A program made the position numbers and the translations under genes. From Oscillatoria sp. FACHB-1406 (GTDB lineage: Bacteria; Cyanobacteriota; Cyanobacteriia; Cyanobacteriales; Spirulinaceae), in NCBI RefSeq assembly GCF_014698145.1, contig NZ_JACJSM010000006.1, positions 1 to 64,000 on the forward strand: DNA of 64,000 nucleotides. Direction: 5' to 3'. Positions 27,875 to 36,856 of the stretch are shown here, piece after piece. The notes under the pieces were generated by a model. That model was not told the origin of the DNA and searched no databases. It worked only from the letters and a program-made list of their open reading frames with translations. Within the stretch, counting starts at the first letter, position 1. Each line of letters begins with the position of its first letter.

Positions 27875-29407
27875 TCAGCTTAACTTGCTCAAAAGTTTTA
27901 AAAAGAATTGAGCGCGCGGCGTTAATAAGGTGCGGCGATAAGCATCGGCTGCTTTTTTAATGGCTTCGGCTTGGGTAGGGTAGGGATGAATAATACCTGC
28001 AATTGCGCTCAGTCCTTGTTTAGTCGCGATCGCGAGAGTGATTTCATTGAGCATTTCTCCCGCATGGCGTGCTACAATTGTTGCCCCAATAATACGCCCT
28101 CGTTCGTGGATAATTTTAACAAAACCTTCCGTTTCTCCATCGGCGAGGGCGCGATCGACTTTTTCAAGCGGAATCGCGATCGCGTCTACCTTCAAACCCT
28201 TATCCTTTGCTTGTTTTTCATCCAAACCCACCCGCGCAATTTCAGGATCGGTATACGTCACCCAAGGCATTATTAAATCGCTCAATTTACTCCGCCCCAA
28301 TCCAAACGGAGAAAAGAATAAATTCTTAATAACAATCCGCGCCGCAGCATCGGCAGCATGAGTGAATTTCCAATCCATACAAATATCCCCTGCTGCGTAA
28401 ATGCGAGGATTACTGGTTTGTAAATAATCGTTGACAAAAACGCCGCGTTGTGAATCGCAATCAACGCCGACCGCTTCTAAATTCAAGCCTTCCACATTGG
28501 GCGCGCGCCCTGCCCCGACTAAGATTTCATCGACAATAATGCTTTGAGTTGTGCCATTCTGTCGGTAATAAATCGCTTTACCTTCGGGCGTAACTTCTAC
28601 CCGTTCTAACTTGCAATCGAGGATAAGATGAAGATTTTCTTGCTGTAATTGTTGTTGAAGAATCTTAGCCGCATCGGGATCTTCGCGATCGAGTAAATGT
28701 CCGTGTTTGTGCAGCAATATTACCTCGCTTCCCAAACGCCCAAAAGCCTGCGCCAATTCGCAACCAATCGGCCCGCCACCAATAACCGCTAAACGTTTCG
28801 GACATTCTGTTAGCGAAAAAACCGTTTCATTGGTTAAATATCCCGCTTCTGCCAATCCTGGTAAGTTCGGACGACTTGCACGCGCGCCTGTCGCAATAAC
28901 TGCTTTTTTAAATCGTAATTCCTGCCCGCTAACGCTAACCGTTTCCTTACTCGTAAATTGAGCGGTTCCTAAGAACACATCAACGCCTAAATTGCGAAAA
29001 CGCTCGGCAGAATCATTCTCGCTAATTTCTGCTCGAATTTTTCGCATTCGCTGCATAACGGCAGTAAAATCGACTTCAGTAGATTGCGCCCGTACCCCAA
29101 AAACTTCTGCATCTCGCACCTCAGCAGCAGCGCGCCCCGAACGAATCAAACATTTAGAAGGAACGCAACCAACATTAAGGCAATCGCCGCCCATCAAACC
29201 TTTTTCAATTAGCGCCACTTTTAAACCTAATCCCAAGCCCGCCGTTCCTGCTGCTACGACAAGTCCCGCCGTTCCCGCACCCAGCACGATTAAATCGTAG
29301 CAATCTGCCGGTTTTGGGTTCGTCCAATTGGGGGGATGAACGCGGGACATTAGGGTTTGATTGTATTCGTTGAGCGGTTGTAGGGCAGGTTCTTTTTCGA
29401 TGAACAT
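27875..29407 (-). CDS. FAD-dependent pyridine nucleotide-disulfide oxidoreductase (mercuric reductase/lipoamide dehydrogenase-like)
   Basis: 510 residues from the ATG at 29407 (MFIEKEPALQPL); a frame 32 codons longer is not family-like. The FAD motif GAGTAG is at 43-48, the redox-active pair C76/C81 is in GGDCLNVGC, the NAD motif GGGPIGCE is mid-protein, and HPYPTQAEAIK carries the C-terminal His-Glu of the dimer interface. No MerA N-terminal metal domain and no mer genes are present, so mercury reduction is unlikely. Cyanobacterial relatives of this type have no assigned substrate. Cytosolic. Confidence 0.9.
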   Translation of the reverse strand: MFIEKEPALQPLNEYNQTLMSRVHPPNWTNPKPADCYDLIVLGAGTAGLVVAAGTAGLGLGLKVALIEKGLMGGDCLNVGCVPSKCLIRSGRAAAEVRDAEVFGVRAQSTEVDFTAVMQRMRKIRAEISENDSAERFRNLGVDVFLGTAQFTSKETVSVSGQELRFKKAVIATGARASRPNLPGLAEAGYLTNETVFSLTECPKRLAVIGGGPIGCELAQAFGRLGSEVILLHKHGHLLDREDPDAAKILQQQLQQENLHLILDCKLERVEVTPEGKAIYYRQNGTTQSIIVDEILVGAGRAPNVEGLNLEAVGVDCDSQRGVFVNDYLQTSNPRIYAAGDICMDWKFTHAADAAARIVIKNLFFSPFGLGRSKLSDLIMPWVTYTDPEIARVGLDEKQAKDKGLKVDAIAIPLEKVDRALADGETEGFVKIIHERGRIIGATIVARHAGEMLNEITLAIATKQGLSAIAGIIHPYPTQAEAIKKAADAYRRTLLTPRAQFFLKLLSKLS

Positions 29408-29647
29408 AAATTCAAGGTAAAAATATAGGTTAAAGTAGTGAGATACGATCGCAAGTTCGACAGAGAATGCAATTTTTAAATTAACTCTATGTAAAAACTT
29501 CAAGAAATTAGGTTGCGTTTGGCTCGCGAGCTTTTACCCAGCTTTTGGCTCTTTTGATATCCTTATCTCTCGTAAAAAGATTAGAGAAAGAACCTTTTAT
29601 TTTAGCTGAACTTAACGATTTTTTATTTATCTATAGTCTTATTGATT

Positions 29648-29914
29648 ATGGTTCTTTGGCACAATCTTTTTGATGTTCGCTTTTCTTGGACGGCAATTCG
29701 AGTTGCTTTGTTAGTCGGGACTATCTTGTTTGTGATTAATCACGGTCGTGCCTTTCTAGACGGAACCATGAACAGAGAACGTTGGATATCTGCGGCTTTC
29801 ACCTATTGCGTTCCCTATATCGTCAGCATTCACGGACAATCGATTAGCCAAGCGCGAATTAAAGCTTATTCTGGTTCTTCTGATTTAGCAAAATCTGATA
29901 GAGATTCTCTGTAA
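29648..29914 (+). CDS. NrtS-type nitrate/nitrite transporter subunit
   Basis: 88 residues from ATG 29648. Two hydrophobic helices carry the NrtS pattern: RVALLVGTILFVINHGRAFL and, after a short loop, RWISAAFTYCVPYIVSIHG. NrtS proteins are small two-helix proteins that in marine cyanobacteria work as nitrate/nitrite transporters, sometimes as pairs; a single gene is found here. The neighbouring GUN4 gene starts 27 bp later and may be co-transcribed. Confidence 0.7.
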   Translation: MVLWHNLFDVRFSWTAIRVALLVGTILFVINHGRAFLDGTMNRERWISAAFTYCVPYIVSIHGQSISQARIKAYSGSSDLAKSDRDSL

Positions 29915-29941
29915 ATCGATCGAATTCATCTAGTATAGCTA

Positions 29942-30595
29942 ATGAATCACGAAACCTTGGAACAACACTTGGCTGCAAAACGATGGAAAGAGGCTGACGA
30001 ACTGACTGGTTCTACAATTTTAGCAAGGGTCGATCGCCAAGGTTATTGGCTCAGAAAAAACGATCTTCTCCTTCTACCCGCCGCCGACATGATTATAATC
30101 GATCGCTTATGGCGAAATTACAGCCGCGATCGTTTTGGATTTTCAATTCAAGCTCAAATTTGGAAGGCCGAGCAAGAGGAATATAAACGTACTGAGATAG
30201 CCAGAATCCTAGAAAAATATGGTGAAAGGTATCTGAGAGACTATGGATGGGGAACTTGTAAAAGTTGGACTTGGGGCAATAAGTTCGCAAAGGTTATGGG
30301 CTGGCAGTTTCAGGAATACGAAGGCCGCTGGAGTAGTGATAATAAATACGAATTTCAGCGGAATGAAAAGATTCCTTACGATCTTAATGCTCCCCTCGGC
30401 AATCTTCCTAGCACTTATGCGTTAGGTGGCGGCAATTCGAGTCATGAATACGAACCGCGAGATACGGAATCAACAATGGGATTTTATGGGGGCGATCGCT
30501 GGTACTATGAGTGGAGTCGCGATTCCTTTGTCGGTTACGAACTGCTCGAAAAGTTTTATCCTCTTTTCGAGCAATGGCAAGAAGGCGTTCCTTAA
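29942..30595 (+). CDS. GUN4 domain protein
   Basis: 217 residues, mostly one GUN4 fold: LEQHLAAKRWKEADELTGSTI, then DMIIIDRLWRNYSRDRFGFS. A C-terminal part contains DLNAPLGNLPSTYALGG, close to the Gun4 APxGHLP region. It lacks the N-terminal membrane anchor of the paralog at 7901. True Gun4 activates Mg-chelatase; this protein has an inserted segment (EEYKRTEIARILEKYGERYL) and probably another role. It lies just downstream of nrtS. Confidence 0.82.
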   Translation: MNHETLEQHLAAKRWKEADELTGSTILARVDRQGYWLRKNDLLLLPAADMIIIDRLWRNYSRDRFGFSIQAQIWKAEQEEYKRTEIARILEKYGERYLRDYGWGTCKSWTWGNKFAKVMGWQFQEYEGRWSSDNKYEFQRNEKIPYDLNAPLGNLPSTYALGGGNSSHEYEPRDTESTMGFYGGDRWYYEWSRDSFVGYELLEKFYPLFEQWQEGVP

Positions 30596-30706
30596 AGACC
30601 CGGTGCGGCTCTGTCGCGTTGCGATCGCACCCTCGGTTGTGATAAAGTTGAGTGTTTTGACTCAACGCCTAACCCGCGATCGCACAACCCACCAATAGGA
30701 GAGACT

Positions 30707-31165
30707 ATGGCAAAGCGCGTACAAGTTGTATTAAACAAAGATTCCAGTAAATTAGGCAGATCCGGAGATGTCTTAGAAGTTGCGCCCGGTTACGCTCGCA
30801 ATTACCTCATTCCTCAAGGAATTGCCTCCCCCGCAACTCCGGGACTTCTCAAACAAGTTGCCCATAGAAAAGAAAAAGAACGCGAGCGCCTCGCAGCGAT
30901 TAAACAAGAAGCAGAAGCGCGCAAAACAGCATTATCGACCATCGGTCGCCTGAGAATTCGCAAGCAAGCGGGCGAAAACAATGCTATTTTCGGAACCGTC
31001 ACCGCGCAAGATATTGCCGATGTCATTCAAGAAAACACGAAGTACGAAGTCGATAAACGCGGTATCGATATTCCCGAAATCGGTCAACTCGGCGTTTACA
31101 AAGCCGAAATCAAACTGCATCCCGAAGTAACCGCAGAAGTTGAATTTGAAGTGATGCCGCTGTAG
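30707..31165 (+). CDS. rplI: 50S ribosomal protein L9
   Basis: The 152-residue two-domain protein binds domain V of 23S rRNA. The signature region [19 protein letters not shown] is at residues 20-38, followed by the long connecting helix and the C-terminal domain. AGGAGA precedes the ATG at good distance. dnaB follows 103 bp downstream, a common bacterial order. Confidence 0.97.
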   Translation: MAKRVQVVLNKDSSKLGRSGDVLEVAPGYARNYLIPQGIASPATPGLLKQVAHRKEKERERLAAIKQEAEARKTALSTIGRLRIRKQAGENNAIFGTVTAQDIADVIQENTKYEVDKRGIDIPEIGQLGVYKAEIKLHPEVTAEVEFEVMPL

Positions 31166-31268
31166 GTCAGTTATTCAGTTATCAGCGATCGGTTATCAGT
31201 GCGTCGAAAATAACAGAGCGCCGATCGCAGATTTCTGTCAATCATCAATTGTCAGTTATCAATTATAA

Positions 31269-32591
31269 ATGGACTCTTTTCCTCCCCAAAATATTGAAGC
31301 CGAAGAGTCAATTTTAGGCGGAATCTTGCTCGATCCGAATGCAATGGGACGAGTGGCAGATTTAATGATTCCCGAAGCATTTTATATCAGCGCCCATCAA
31401 GAAATTTACGAAGCCGCTCGCGAATTGCACCGCCAGGGAAAACCCACGGATTTAATGACCGTGACCAGTTGGTTGAGCGATCGCGGCTTGCTCGATAAAA
31501 TTGGCGGAACCAGTAAACTCGCCCAACTCCTCGACCGCACCGTTTCCGCCGTCAACATCGACCGTTACGCCGCCCTCGTCACCGACAAATACCTGCGCCG
31601 CCAACTGATTACCGCCGGTCACGAAATCGTCGATCTCGGCTACGAAACCGCCCTCGAACTCGAAAACGTCCTCGACCAATCCGAACAAAAAATCTTCGGA
31701 CTCACCCAAAAACGTCCCCAACAGGGCTTAGTTCGCCTCTCAGAGACCCTGATTACCGCTTTTGACGAAATCGAGAACCGCCAGCAAAACAACGTCCTTC
31801 CCGGCTTAAACTGCGACTTCTACGACCTCGACGCGATGACGGGCGGATTTCAGCGCTCCGACTTAATTATCATTGCCGGTCGTCCCTCAATGGGAAAAAC
31901 CGCCTTCGGACTCTGTATTGCTGCCAATATCGCCAAAATTCACAACCTTCCCGTCGCCATTTTTAGCTTGGAAATGTCGCAAGAACAGCTAGCGCAACGA
32001 TTGCTGGCCTCGGAAGCGGGAATCGAAAGCAATCGCCTGCGTTCTGGGCGCTTGAGCCAAAACGAGCTTGAACCCTTGGGGGAAGCGATTGGCACGCTAT
32101 CGGAATGGCCGATTTTCATTGATGATAGCGCCATGCTAACGGTGATGGAGATGCGATCGCAAGTCCGCCGCCTGCAAGCCGAACAAGGCGGGCAATTGGG
32201 CTTAGTTTTGCTCGACTACCTGCAACTGATGGAAGGCGGCGGCGACAACCGCGTTCAAGAACTCTCCAAAATCACCCGTTCTCTCAAAGCAATGGCGCGG
32301 GAAGTAAACGCCCCCGTGATTGCACTTTCTCAACTCAGTCGCGGTGTAGAAGCGCGCAACAATAAGCGCCCGATGATGTCAGATTTGAGAGAAAGCGGAT
32401 CGATCGAACAAGACGCGGACATCGCAATTATGCTTTATCGCGATTCTTACTACAATCCCGACTCGCCAGACCGCAACATTGCCGAAGTTATCATTGCCAA
32501 ACATCGCAACGGCCCCACCGGAACGATTAAACTGCTCTTTCAACCCGAATTAACTAAGTTTGAAAACTTAGCGCAGCCGCAGAATTACTAA
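31269..32591 (+). CDS. dnaB: Replicative DNA helicase
   Basis: A 440-residue hexameric helicase that unwinds DNA at the replication fork. The N-terminal domain starts PPQNIEAEESILGGILLDP; the RecA-like domain carries Walker A GRPSMGKT (204-211), Walker B LVLLDYLQLM, and the RGVEARNNKRPMMSDLRESG arginine segment. It has no intein, unlike many cyanobacterial dnaB genes. It ends before a bidirectional hairpin at 32606. Confidence 0.97.
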   Translation: MDSFPPQNIEAEESILGGILLDPNAMGRVADLMIPEAFYISAHQEIYEAARELHRQGKPTDLMTVTSWLSDRGLLDKIGGTSKLAQLLDRTVSAVNIDRYAALVTDKYLRRQLITAGHEIVDLGYETALELENVLDQSEQKIFGLTQKRPQQGLVRLSETLITAFDEIENRQQNNVLPGLNCDFYDLDAMTGGFQRSDLIIIAGRPSMGKTAFGLCIAANIAKIHNLPVAIFSLEMSQEQLAQRLLASEAGIESNRLRSGRLSQNELEPLGEAIGTLSEWPIFIDDSAMLTVMEMRSQVRRLQAEQGGQLGLVLLDYLQLMEGGGDNRVQELSKITRSLKAMAREVNAPVIALSQLSRGVEARNNKRPMMSDLRESGSIEQDADIAIMLYRDSYYNPDSPDRNIAEVIIAKHRNGPTGTIKLLFQPELTKFENLAQPQNY

Positions 32592-32605
32592 TTATTAAAC
32601 TGGAG

Positions 32606-32633
32606 AAAAAGGTATTTTGTCAATACCTTTTAA
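32606..32633. terminator. Bidirectional terminator between dnaB and the toxin-antitoxin pair
   Basis: AAAAAGGTATT and AATACCTTTT form a short stem with a TTGTC loop. A-rich and T-rich flanks lie on the two sides, suiting both converging transcripts. Confidence 0.65.
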
Positions 32634-32745
32634 ATAATCACTATAGCAATTCTGAAAGAGAACAAAGAGCGAACCGAGCCGCAACCCCTCACCGTAAAAA
32701 TTATGCTTGTGCGAAGGGATTTTAGATCGCTTTTCTCGCCAAAGG

Positions 32746-33102
32746 CTAGCCCGATTTCGATGGCAATGGGATGCTTTCAATAGGGACGGAAGAAAATTCG
32801 GTCTTGTCAACTAAGTCAACTAATTTTATATCTAGTCGTTTTCCTACGATGGCTGCTGCTCGTTCCATTGTCTGTAAAGTTACAGATGTGTTTTCTGGGT
32901 CTAGAAGTCTATCTAGAGCAGAACGGCTAGTGTTCATAGCTAGTGCCATTGCTTTTTTAGTTAGCTTTTGAGCAGCCATTTCTTGAGCGATCTGCCAAGC
33001 CAGGACTCGCTTCAAAGCTTTAGTATTCACCTCGCTTAATAATCCTTCTTCTTCAAGAAAATTATCAAACGAAGAACCTATATGAGAGGTTTGATTTGCC
33101 AT
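32746..33102 (-). CDS. Helix-turn-helix antitoxin (HigA-like)
   Basis: 118 residues. Residues about 40-85 (MAAQKLTKKAMALAMNTSRS, then ALDRLLDP) form an XRE-type helix-turn-helix, preceded by an N-terminal helix and followed by a dimer/tail segment. Such proteins bind the cognate HigB/Gp49-type toxin and repress the operon. The gene starts one base after the toxin stop, so order is toxin then antitoxin, as in higBA. Confidence 0.85.
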   Translation of the reverse strand: MANQTSHIGSSFDNFLEEEGLLSEVNTKALKRVLAWQIAQEMAAQKLTKKAMALAMNTSRSALDRLLDPENTSVTLQTMERAAAIVGKRLDIKLVDLVDKTEFSSVPIESIPLPSKSG

Positions 33103-33103
33103 T

Positions 33104-33451
33104 TTATTGTGCCTCCAGTTTACTTTTACGGTCTAATGCCAAATCTAATTCACCTTTTGGGGTTTTCTGCGTTTTTTTAATAAATCCATGTAGCAAAAAC
33201 ATTCGCTCTTTATGAAGACAAAAAAATACGCGAGCAATACGACGGTTAGGGAGATTGGATCTGACTTCATAGAGTCCTTGCCCTAGGGGACGACAAGTGG
33301 GCATCCCTATAGGCCAACCGTATTCAACTGTTTTAATATCAGTACCAACGATTTTGCGTTCTTCGAGAGTAAGTCCCTTGAGCCAATCACGGACTGGCTC
33401 ATTACCTGTTTCAGTTTGATAGAAACTAGCAGGTATGCGTTTGTCATCCAT
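33104..33451 (-). CDS. RelE/HigB-superfamily toxin (phage Gp49-like)
   Basis: About 115 residues from ATG 33451 (MDDKRIPASFYQTETGNEPV), with TTAGGT just before it; a Met ten codons earlier (33481) is possible. The pattern PVRDWLKGL, LYEVRSN and VFFCLHKERMFLLHGFIKKTQKTP is that of Gp49/HigB mRNA interferases, including the conserved LHGFxKKT end. It would cut ribosome-bound mRNA when not bound by the antitoxin encoded immediately downstream. Confidence 0.85.
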   Translation of the reverse strand: MDDKRIPASFYQTETGNEPVRDWLKGLTLEERKIVGTDIKTVEYGWPIGMPTCRPLGQGLYEVRSNLPNRRIARVFFCLHKERMFLLHGFIKKTQKTPKGELDLALDRKSKLEAQ

Positions 33452-33613
33452 ACCTAACATTATGCACCAAAATTGGTACACTGGCTCGAATCGGTAATTA
33501 TAGCGCGATGCTACCTAGGGCGAGAGCGAGGGCGAGGGCGAACGCGGCAAATATACCCGGTGTACTGTCCCCCCCTTTTGTATACCTAAACCGCCCTCGA
33601 ATGCCCCAGAAAC

Positions 33614-33958
33614 CTATCGCTGGCAAGCGATCGCGTTTTGTCGGGTTGTTGCCAAGGGCCAACTGATGAATTCTGGCGGATTTAAAAAGTATTGATAAGC
33701 AAGCGCCATCTGTTTCGCCGCCCGCGCGTAAGGAACTCGCCCCGTCGCCGTTCCCAATCCCGGACAAGCGACAATCGAGATTTTCTGCGCTTGGGTTTGA
33801 TTGTGCTGCCACACCGCCAGTAACATCGCCCACATCGCCCGATAAACGTTATCGGTTTGAGAAATTGCCATCGGGACGCGCATCGTGGGCGTATGGGCAA
33901 GGAAGGGATGTTCGGGAATCGGATCGACGAGGATTAACTGGAAATTTGGGGGCTGCAT
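33614..33958 (-). pseudogene. Macro-domain protein with a large internal deletion
   Basis: The 114-codon frame keeps the N-terminal strand (FQLILVDP) and the C-terminal third (HPFLAHTPTMRVPMAISQTDN, then IVACPGLGTATGRVPYARAA), typical of cyanobacterial macro-domain proteins of about 200 residues. The central part, which holds the ADP-ribose-binding PANSFG-type loop and aspartate, is missing between VDP and PEHPFL. The deletion kept the frame. Without the loop, ligand binding is unlikely. Confidence 0.65.
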
Positions 33959-34333
33959 TGTAAAGAGTGCGATCGCGCTGCTCCCTCAAGCATGAAGAAA
34001 GTTGTATTTATCGTTATCATAAATTTTAACTTCCAAAAACCGTACTTTCCCGCATGATTAAAAAGGCTCGCGATCGCGCGACCTAAGCTCGATCGCGAGG
34101 CCAATCCAAGCAAGAAAGCTCAACTCATCTCCTCTGCGATCGCGCCTTCTCCTTCCCAATTTCGCTTGAGAAATCCTGTTTTCTGAATGCAGATTAACGA
34201 AGCTTTACCAAGATTTTTAATCAATATTTAAGATTTGCGACATTTTTGCCCCAAAAAAAATTCTTGCCTTTAGTGTTGAATCAAGACAAGTAGGGTTTGC
34301 GCCATCTTGTTGGGGTATTACATTTCTTGAAGT
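33959..34333. other. Intergenic region before the small membrane protein gene
   Basis: No gene seen. It carries several CGATCGCG-type sites, and AT-rich sequence near 34200-34330 that may hold the promoter for the 34334 gene. Confidence 0.4.
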
Positions 34334-34615
34334 ATGAGAATGCCTTCTAACGCTTTACTATTCCTGATTCTGACCGTCTTCATCAGCTTTATCAGCCCGA
34401 TTATGCTAATTGGAGCAATGATGGCGAGTTTAGTGCTGCTAGGTTATATTCCGGTGGCTGAGGGACTCGCGACGGTAGGAATCGATGCGATCGTGCAATT
34501 CCTCGCCACTTTCGGTAGCGGCTGTCCGCTAAGCGGCTTATTCGCGATCGGCTTAACCTGTGCTTTCGTGGGCGGCTTATTCCAAATCTACAACCACTAC
34601 CGCTACCAACATTAG
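34334..34615 (+). CDS. Small hydrophobic membrane protein, unknown
   Basis: 93 residues with two or three hydrophobic segments (about 7-30, 33-50 and 65-85) and a short polar tail YNHYRYQH. Start ATG 34334; a second Met two codons later is equally possible. No motif is recognised. It is followed after 25 bp by the broken vanZ gene. Confidence 0.55.
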   Translation: MRMPSNALLFLILTVFISFISPIMLIGAMMASLVLLGYIPVAEGLATVGIDAIVQFLATFGSGCPLSGLFAIGLTCAFVGGLFQIYNHYRYQH

Positions 34616-34640
34616 TTGAAGTTCTGCAACTCGAGAGGAT

Positions 34641-35141
34641 TTGCGATCCGCACTTGCAGTACATGGATTAAAACTCTCTGTGGCGAAAATATTTGCCAAT
34701 TGGGGCTGGCTCTTACTCGCCCTCACCTATGCGTCAACCTTTATCGTCATCCTCATTCTCGCTTACACCGGCAACATTCCCGAATTTATCCAAAAAATTC
34801 CAAGCTACGACAAAATCGGTCATGTTGTCCTCTACAGTCTTGCTAACTATCTCGGACATCGAGTTCTGAAGCGCTTTAAAGTCAAAGGATTTGGCTGGGC
34901 GCTTCCCTTATGGCCGTTACTGTTTGCCCTCTTCTGGCTGGGCGCAGAACTCGCGCAACTCATACCAATTCTCCGAGTTCGGACGACACATCTTGAGGCT
35001 GAAACCCCTAATATATCTAGGTTTCTTCATTTTTAATTTTTAATTGGTATCACCTCCCCGCAACGGACTTTCAGTTGATTGGACGCGATCGCATCGTTTC
35101 TGGGAATCCTGTTAGGGGACTGGCTCGCTGAGAAATCGTGA
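34641..35141 (+). pseudogene. VanZ-family membrane protein split by a MITE
   Basis: The first part, from a TTG at 34641 or GTG at 34680, encodes VanZ-type helices and YDKIGHVVLYSLANYLGHR, up to GAELAQL. An 87-bp MITE (34963-35049) with TCA on both sides then interrupts it. Removing the element and one TCA restores TSPQRTFS, followed by LDAIASFLGILLGDWLAEKS, the expected VanZ end, except for a TGA after TFS, so decay continued after insertion. VanZ proteins of cyanobacteria have no known role. Confidence 0.8.
34963..35049. mobile_element. MITE, TACCAATT family (87 bp, TSD TCA) inside vanZ
   Basis: Ends TACCAATTCTCCG and TTTTTAATTGGTA. The 3-bp duplication TCA is at 34960-34962 and 35050-35052. 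The internal CCTAATATATCTAGGTTTC is unlike the core of the larger copies, so only the termini are shared. The host gene reads on once the element and one TCA are removed. Confidence 0.8.
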
Positions 35142-35144
35142 ATA

Positions 35145-35289
35145 ATGGTTGAGATCGAAACAATTTTGCTGCAACAATCGACTACAACTCCCGAACGTCC
35201 TCGATCGCGGTGACGGTAAATTACCGTTGCTCAGCCTCGAACCGCTCGCCGCTCTCCCACTTTCCGATCCGGAATTCCGCCTATTATGA
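35145..35289 (+). pseudogene. Possible small gene broken by a frameshift
   Basis: ATG 35145 opens MVEIETILLQQSTTTPERPR and stops after 22 codons. In the next frame DGKLPLLSLEPLAALPLSDP continues to a TGA at 35287. The two halves together would give a protein of about 48 residues. I do not recognise it and it may be chance. Confidence 0.25.
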
Positions 35290-35332
35290 TGTTAGGAGTA
35301 ATCGGTCGATAGTCATTGTGTGATTTAAAGCT

Positions 35333-35854
35333 ATGAAGAAACTCTCTATTTACGGGTTAAATGTTCTGAAAAATCGCTGGGGAATGGGAATGGCACTCCC
35401 CTTAGCCGCTGCTGGCGCGATCGCATTCCTGCCCCAACTCCCCGACGCGAGGGCGCAAACCTCCGGCGGCGGACGACCGATTGTCGTGCGTTCCGATCGC
35501 CAAGAAGCCAATCAAGTCACCGGCGTAGTAACAGCAGTGGGGAACGTCCAAATTAACTACCCCGCGCGCCAAATCAACGCCACTTCCGCCCAAGCGCAAT
35601 ACTTCAGCCAAGAAAATCGCATCGTCCTGATGGGGAACGTTTACGTTCAACGCGGCGGCGGCGATAGCATTCGCGCTGAAACCGTGACTTACCTCATCGA
35701 CGAACAGCGCTTTATTGCCGAACCTCAAGGCAACAGACAGGTGGAATCGACTTACATCATCTCCGATCCTGAAGCGCCGACTCAACCACCCGTCGCGCCC
35801 GCAGCACCCGCTTACAACCCCAAGCCCGCGTTTAAAACGCCGGTTAGTAACTAA
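35333..35854 (+). CDS. LptA/OstA-like lipopolysaccharide transport protein
   Basis: 173 residues. A signal peptide (about 1-41, ending DARAQ) directs it to the periplasm. The OstA fold (about 48-130) reads IVVRSDRQEANQVTGVVTAV, INATSAQAQYFSQENRIVLM and GDSIRAETVTYLID. LptA bridges inner and outer membranes in lipopolysaccharide export. A proline-rich tail (APTQPPVAPAAPAYNPKP) is unusual. It heads the lptA-lptB-lptF cluster. Confidence 0.88.
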   Translation: MKKLSIYGLNVLKNRWGMGMALPLAAAGAIAFLPQLPDARAQTSGGGRPIVVRSDRQEANQVTGVVTAVGNVQINYPARQINATSAQAQYFSQENRIVLMGNVYVQRGGGDSIRAETVTYLIDEQRFIAEPQGNRQVESTYIISDPEAPTQPPVAPAAPAYNPKPAFKTPVSN

Positions 35855-35885
35855 GCGAACCAGCACGGACAAACCCCTTGACCCA

Positions 35886-35990
35886 ATAATTCGTAATTCG
35901 TAGTTCGTAATTCGTAATTACGAATTACATTTCGGCATTTCGGCATTAATGACCCCAAGCTCAATGACCCCAAGCTCAATGACCGCGAAT
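35886..35990. repeat. Heptamer repeat and a 15-bp tandem repeat between lptA and lptB
   Basis: 35886-35929 is a run of GTAATTC-type heptamers ending in the palindrome TTCGTAATTACGAA. 35948-35977 is two exact copies of AATGACCCCAAGCTC, followed by the first seven bases of a third. Confidence 0.75.
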
Positions 35991-36018
35991 TAGCAATTAC
36001 GAATTGGAGCGAAGCGAC

Positions 36019-36747
36019 TTGACTTTAACGTTAAAAAATATACATAAATCCTACGGCAAACGCGCGATCGTCAATCGCGTTAATCTGAGCGTATCTCGCA
36101 AAGAAATCGTAGGGTTGCTTGGCCCCAACGGAGCGGGAAAAACCACCACCTTTTACATCGCAACGGGTTTAGTGCGCCCAAACGATGGAACGGTTTGGTT
36201 CAATAACCAGGAAATCACCAAGCTTCCTATCAACGAGCGCGCGCACTTGGGAATTGGCTATCTACCCCAACAAGCGAGCATTTTTCGCAGTTTAACCGTG
36301 CGCGATAATATTCGCTTGGTACTCGAACAAAGCGGTATTCCCGCGCGCCAACAGCCTCAGCGCTTGCAAACCTTGCTCGATGAGTTTCGCTTGCAAAAGG
36401 TGGCAAAGACCAAAGGAGGGCAGGTTTCTGGGGGAGAACGGCGGCGCACGGAACTCGCGAGGGCGCTAGCGGTAGGGCTGGACGGGCCGCAATTTTTGTT
36501 ACTCGACGAACCGTTTGCGGGGGTAGATCCGATCGCGGTTTCGGAAATTCAGAAAATGGTGGCACAACTGCGCGATCGCGACATGGGCGTATTGATCACC
36601 GATCATAACGTCCGCGAAACTCTCGCGATCGTCGATCGCGCCTACATCATGCGCGACGGACAAATTCTCGCCTCCGGCACCGCCGACGAACTTTACAACA
36701 ATCCCCTCGTGCGGCAGTATTATCTCGGTGACGACTTTCAACGATAA
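36019..36747 (+). CDS. lptB: LPS export ABC transporter ATP-binding protein
   Basis: The ATPase that powers extraction of lipopolysaccharide by LptFG. About 242 residues. Walker A GPNGAGKTT (35-43), signature VSGGERRR (from 136), Walker B LLLDEPF with D163/E164, and the LptB-type ending VRQYYLGDDF. No ATG fits. A TTG at 36019 has GGAG ten bases before it and gives the family-like MTLTLKNIHKSYGKR; a TTG at 36004 is the alternative. It lies between lptA and the LptF-type permease gene. Confidence 0.93.
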   Translation: MTLTLKNIHKSYGKRAIVNRVNLSVSRKEIVGLLGPNGAGKTTTFYIATGLVRPNDGTVWFNNQEITKLPINERAHLGIGYLPQQASIFRSLTVRDNIRLVLEQSGIPARQQPQRLQTLLDEFRLQKVAKTKGGQVSGGERRRTELARALAVGLDGPQFLLLDEPFAGVDPIAVSEIQKMVAQLRDRDMGVLITDHNVRETLAIVDRAYIMRDGQILASGTADELYNNPLVRQYYLGDDFQR

Positions 36748-36856
36748 TAAGGAGATTAGCCGGTCGCTGTTAACCCATTCACCTTGAACTCTGAATAGCG
36801 ATTTGATAACGTTGCATCAATAACTCTTAACTATCCACAAAAATTCATCCAAACCC

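Noticed and set aside
36828-36842. DnaA-box-like CTATCCACA near the LptF gene
   Set aside because: A single imperfect box without a cluster or AT-rich unwinding region; dnaB at 31 kb is not evidence for an origin.
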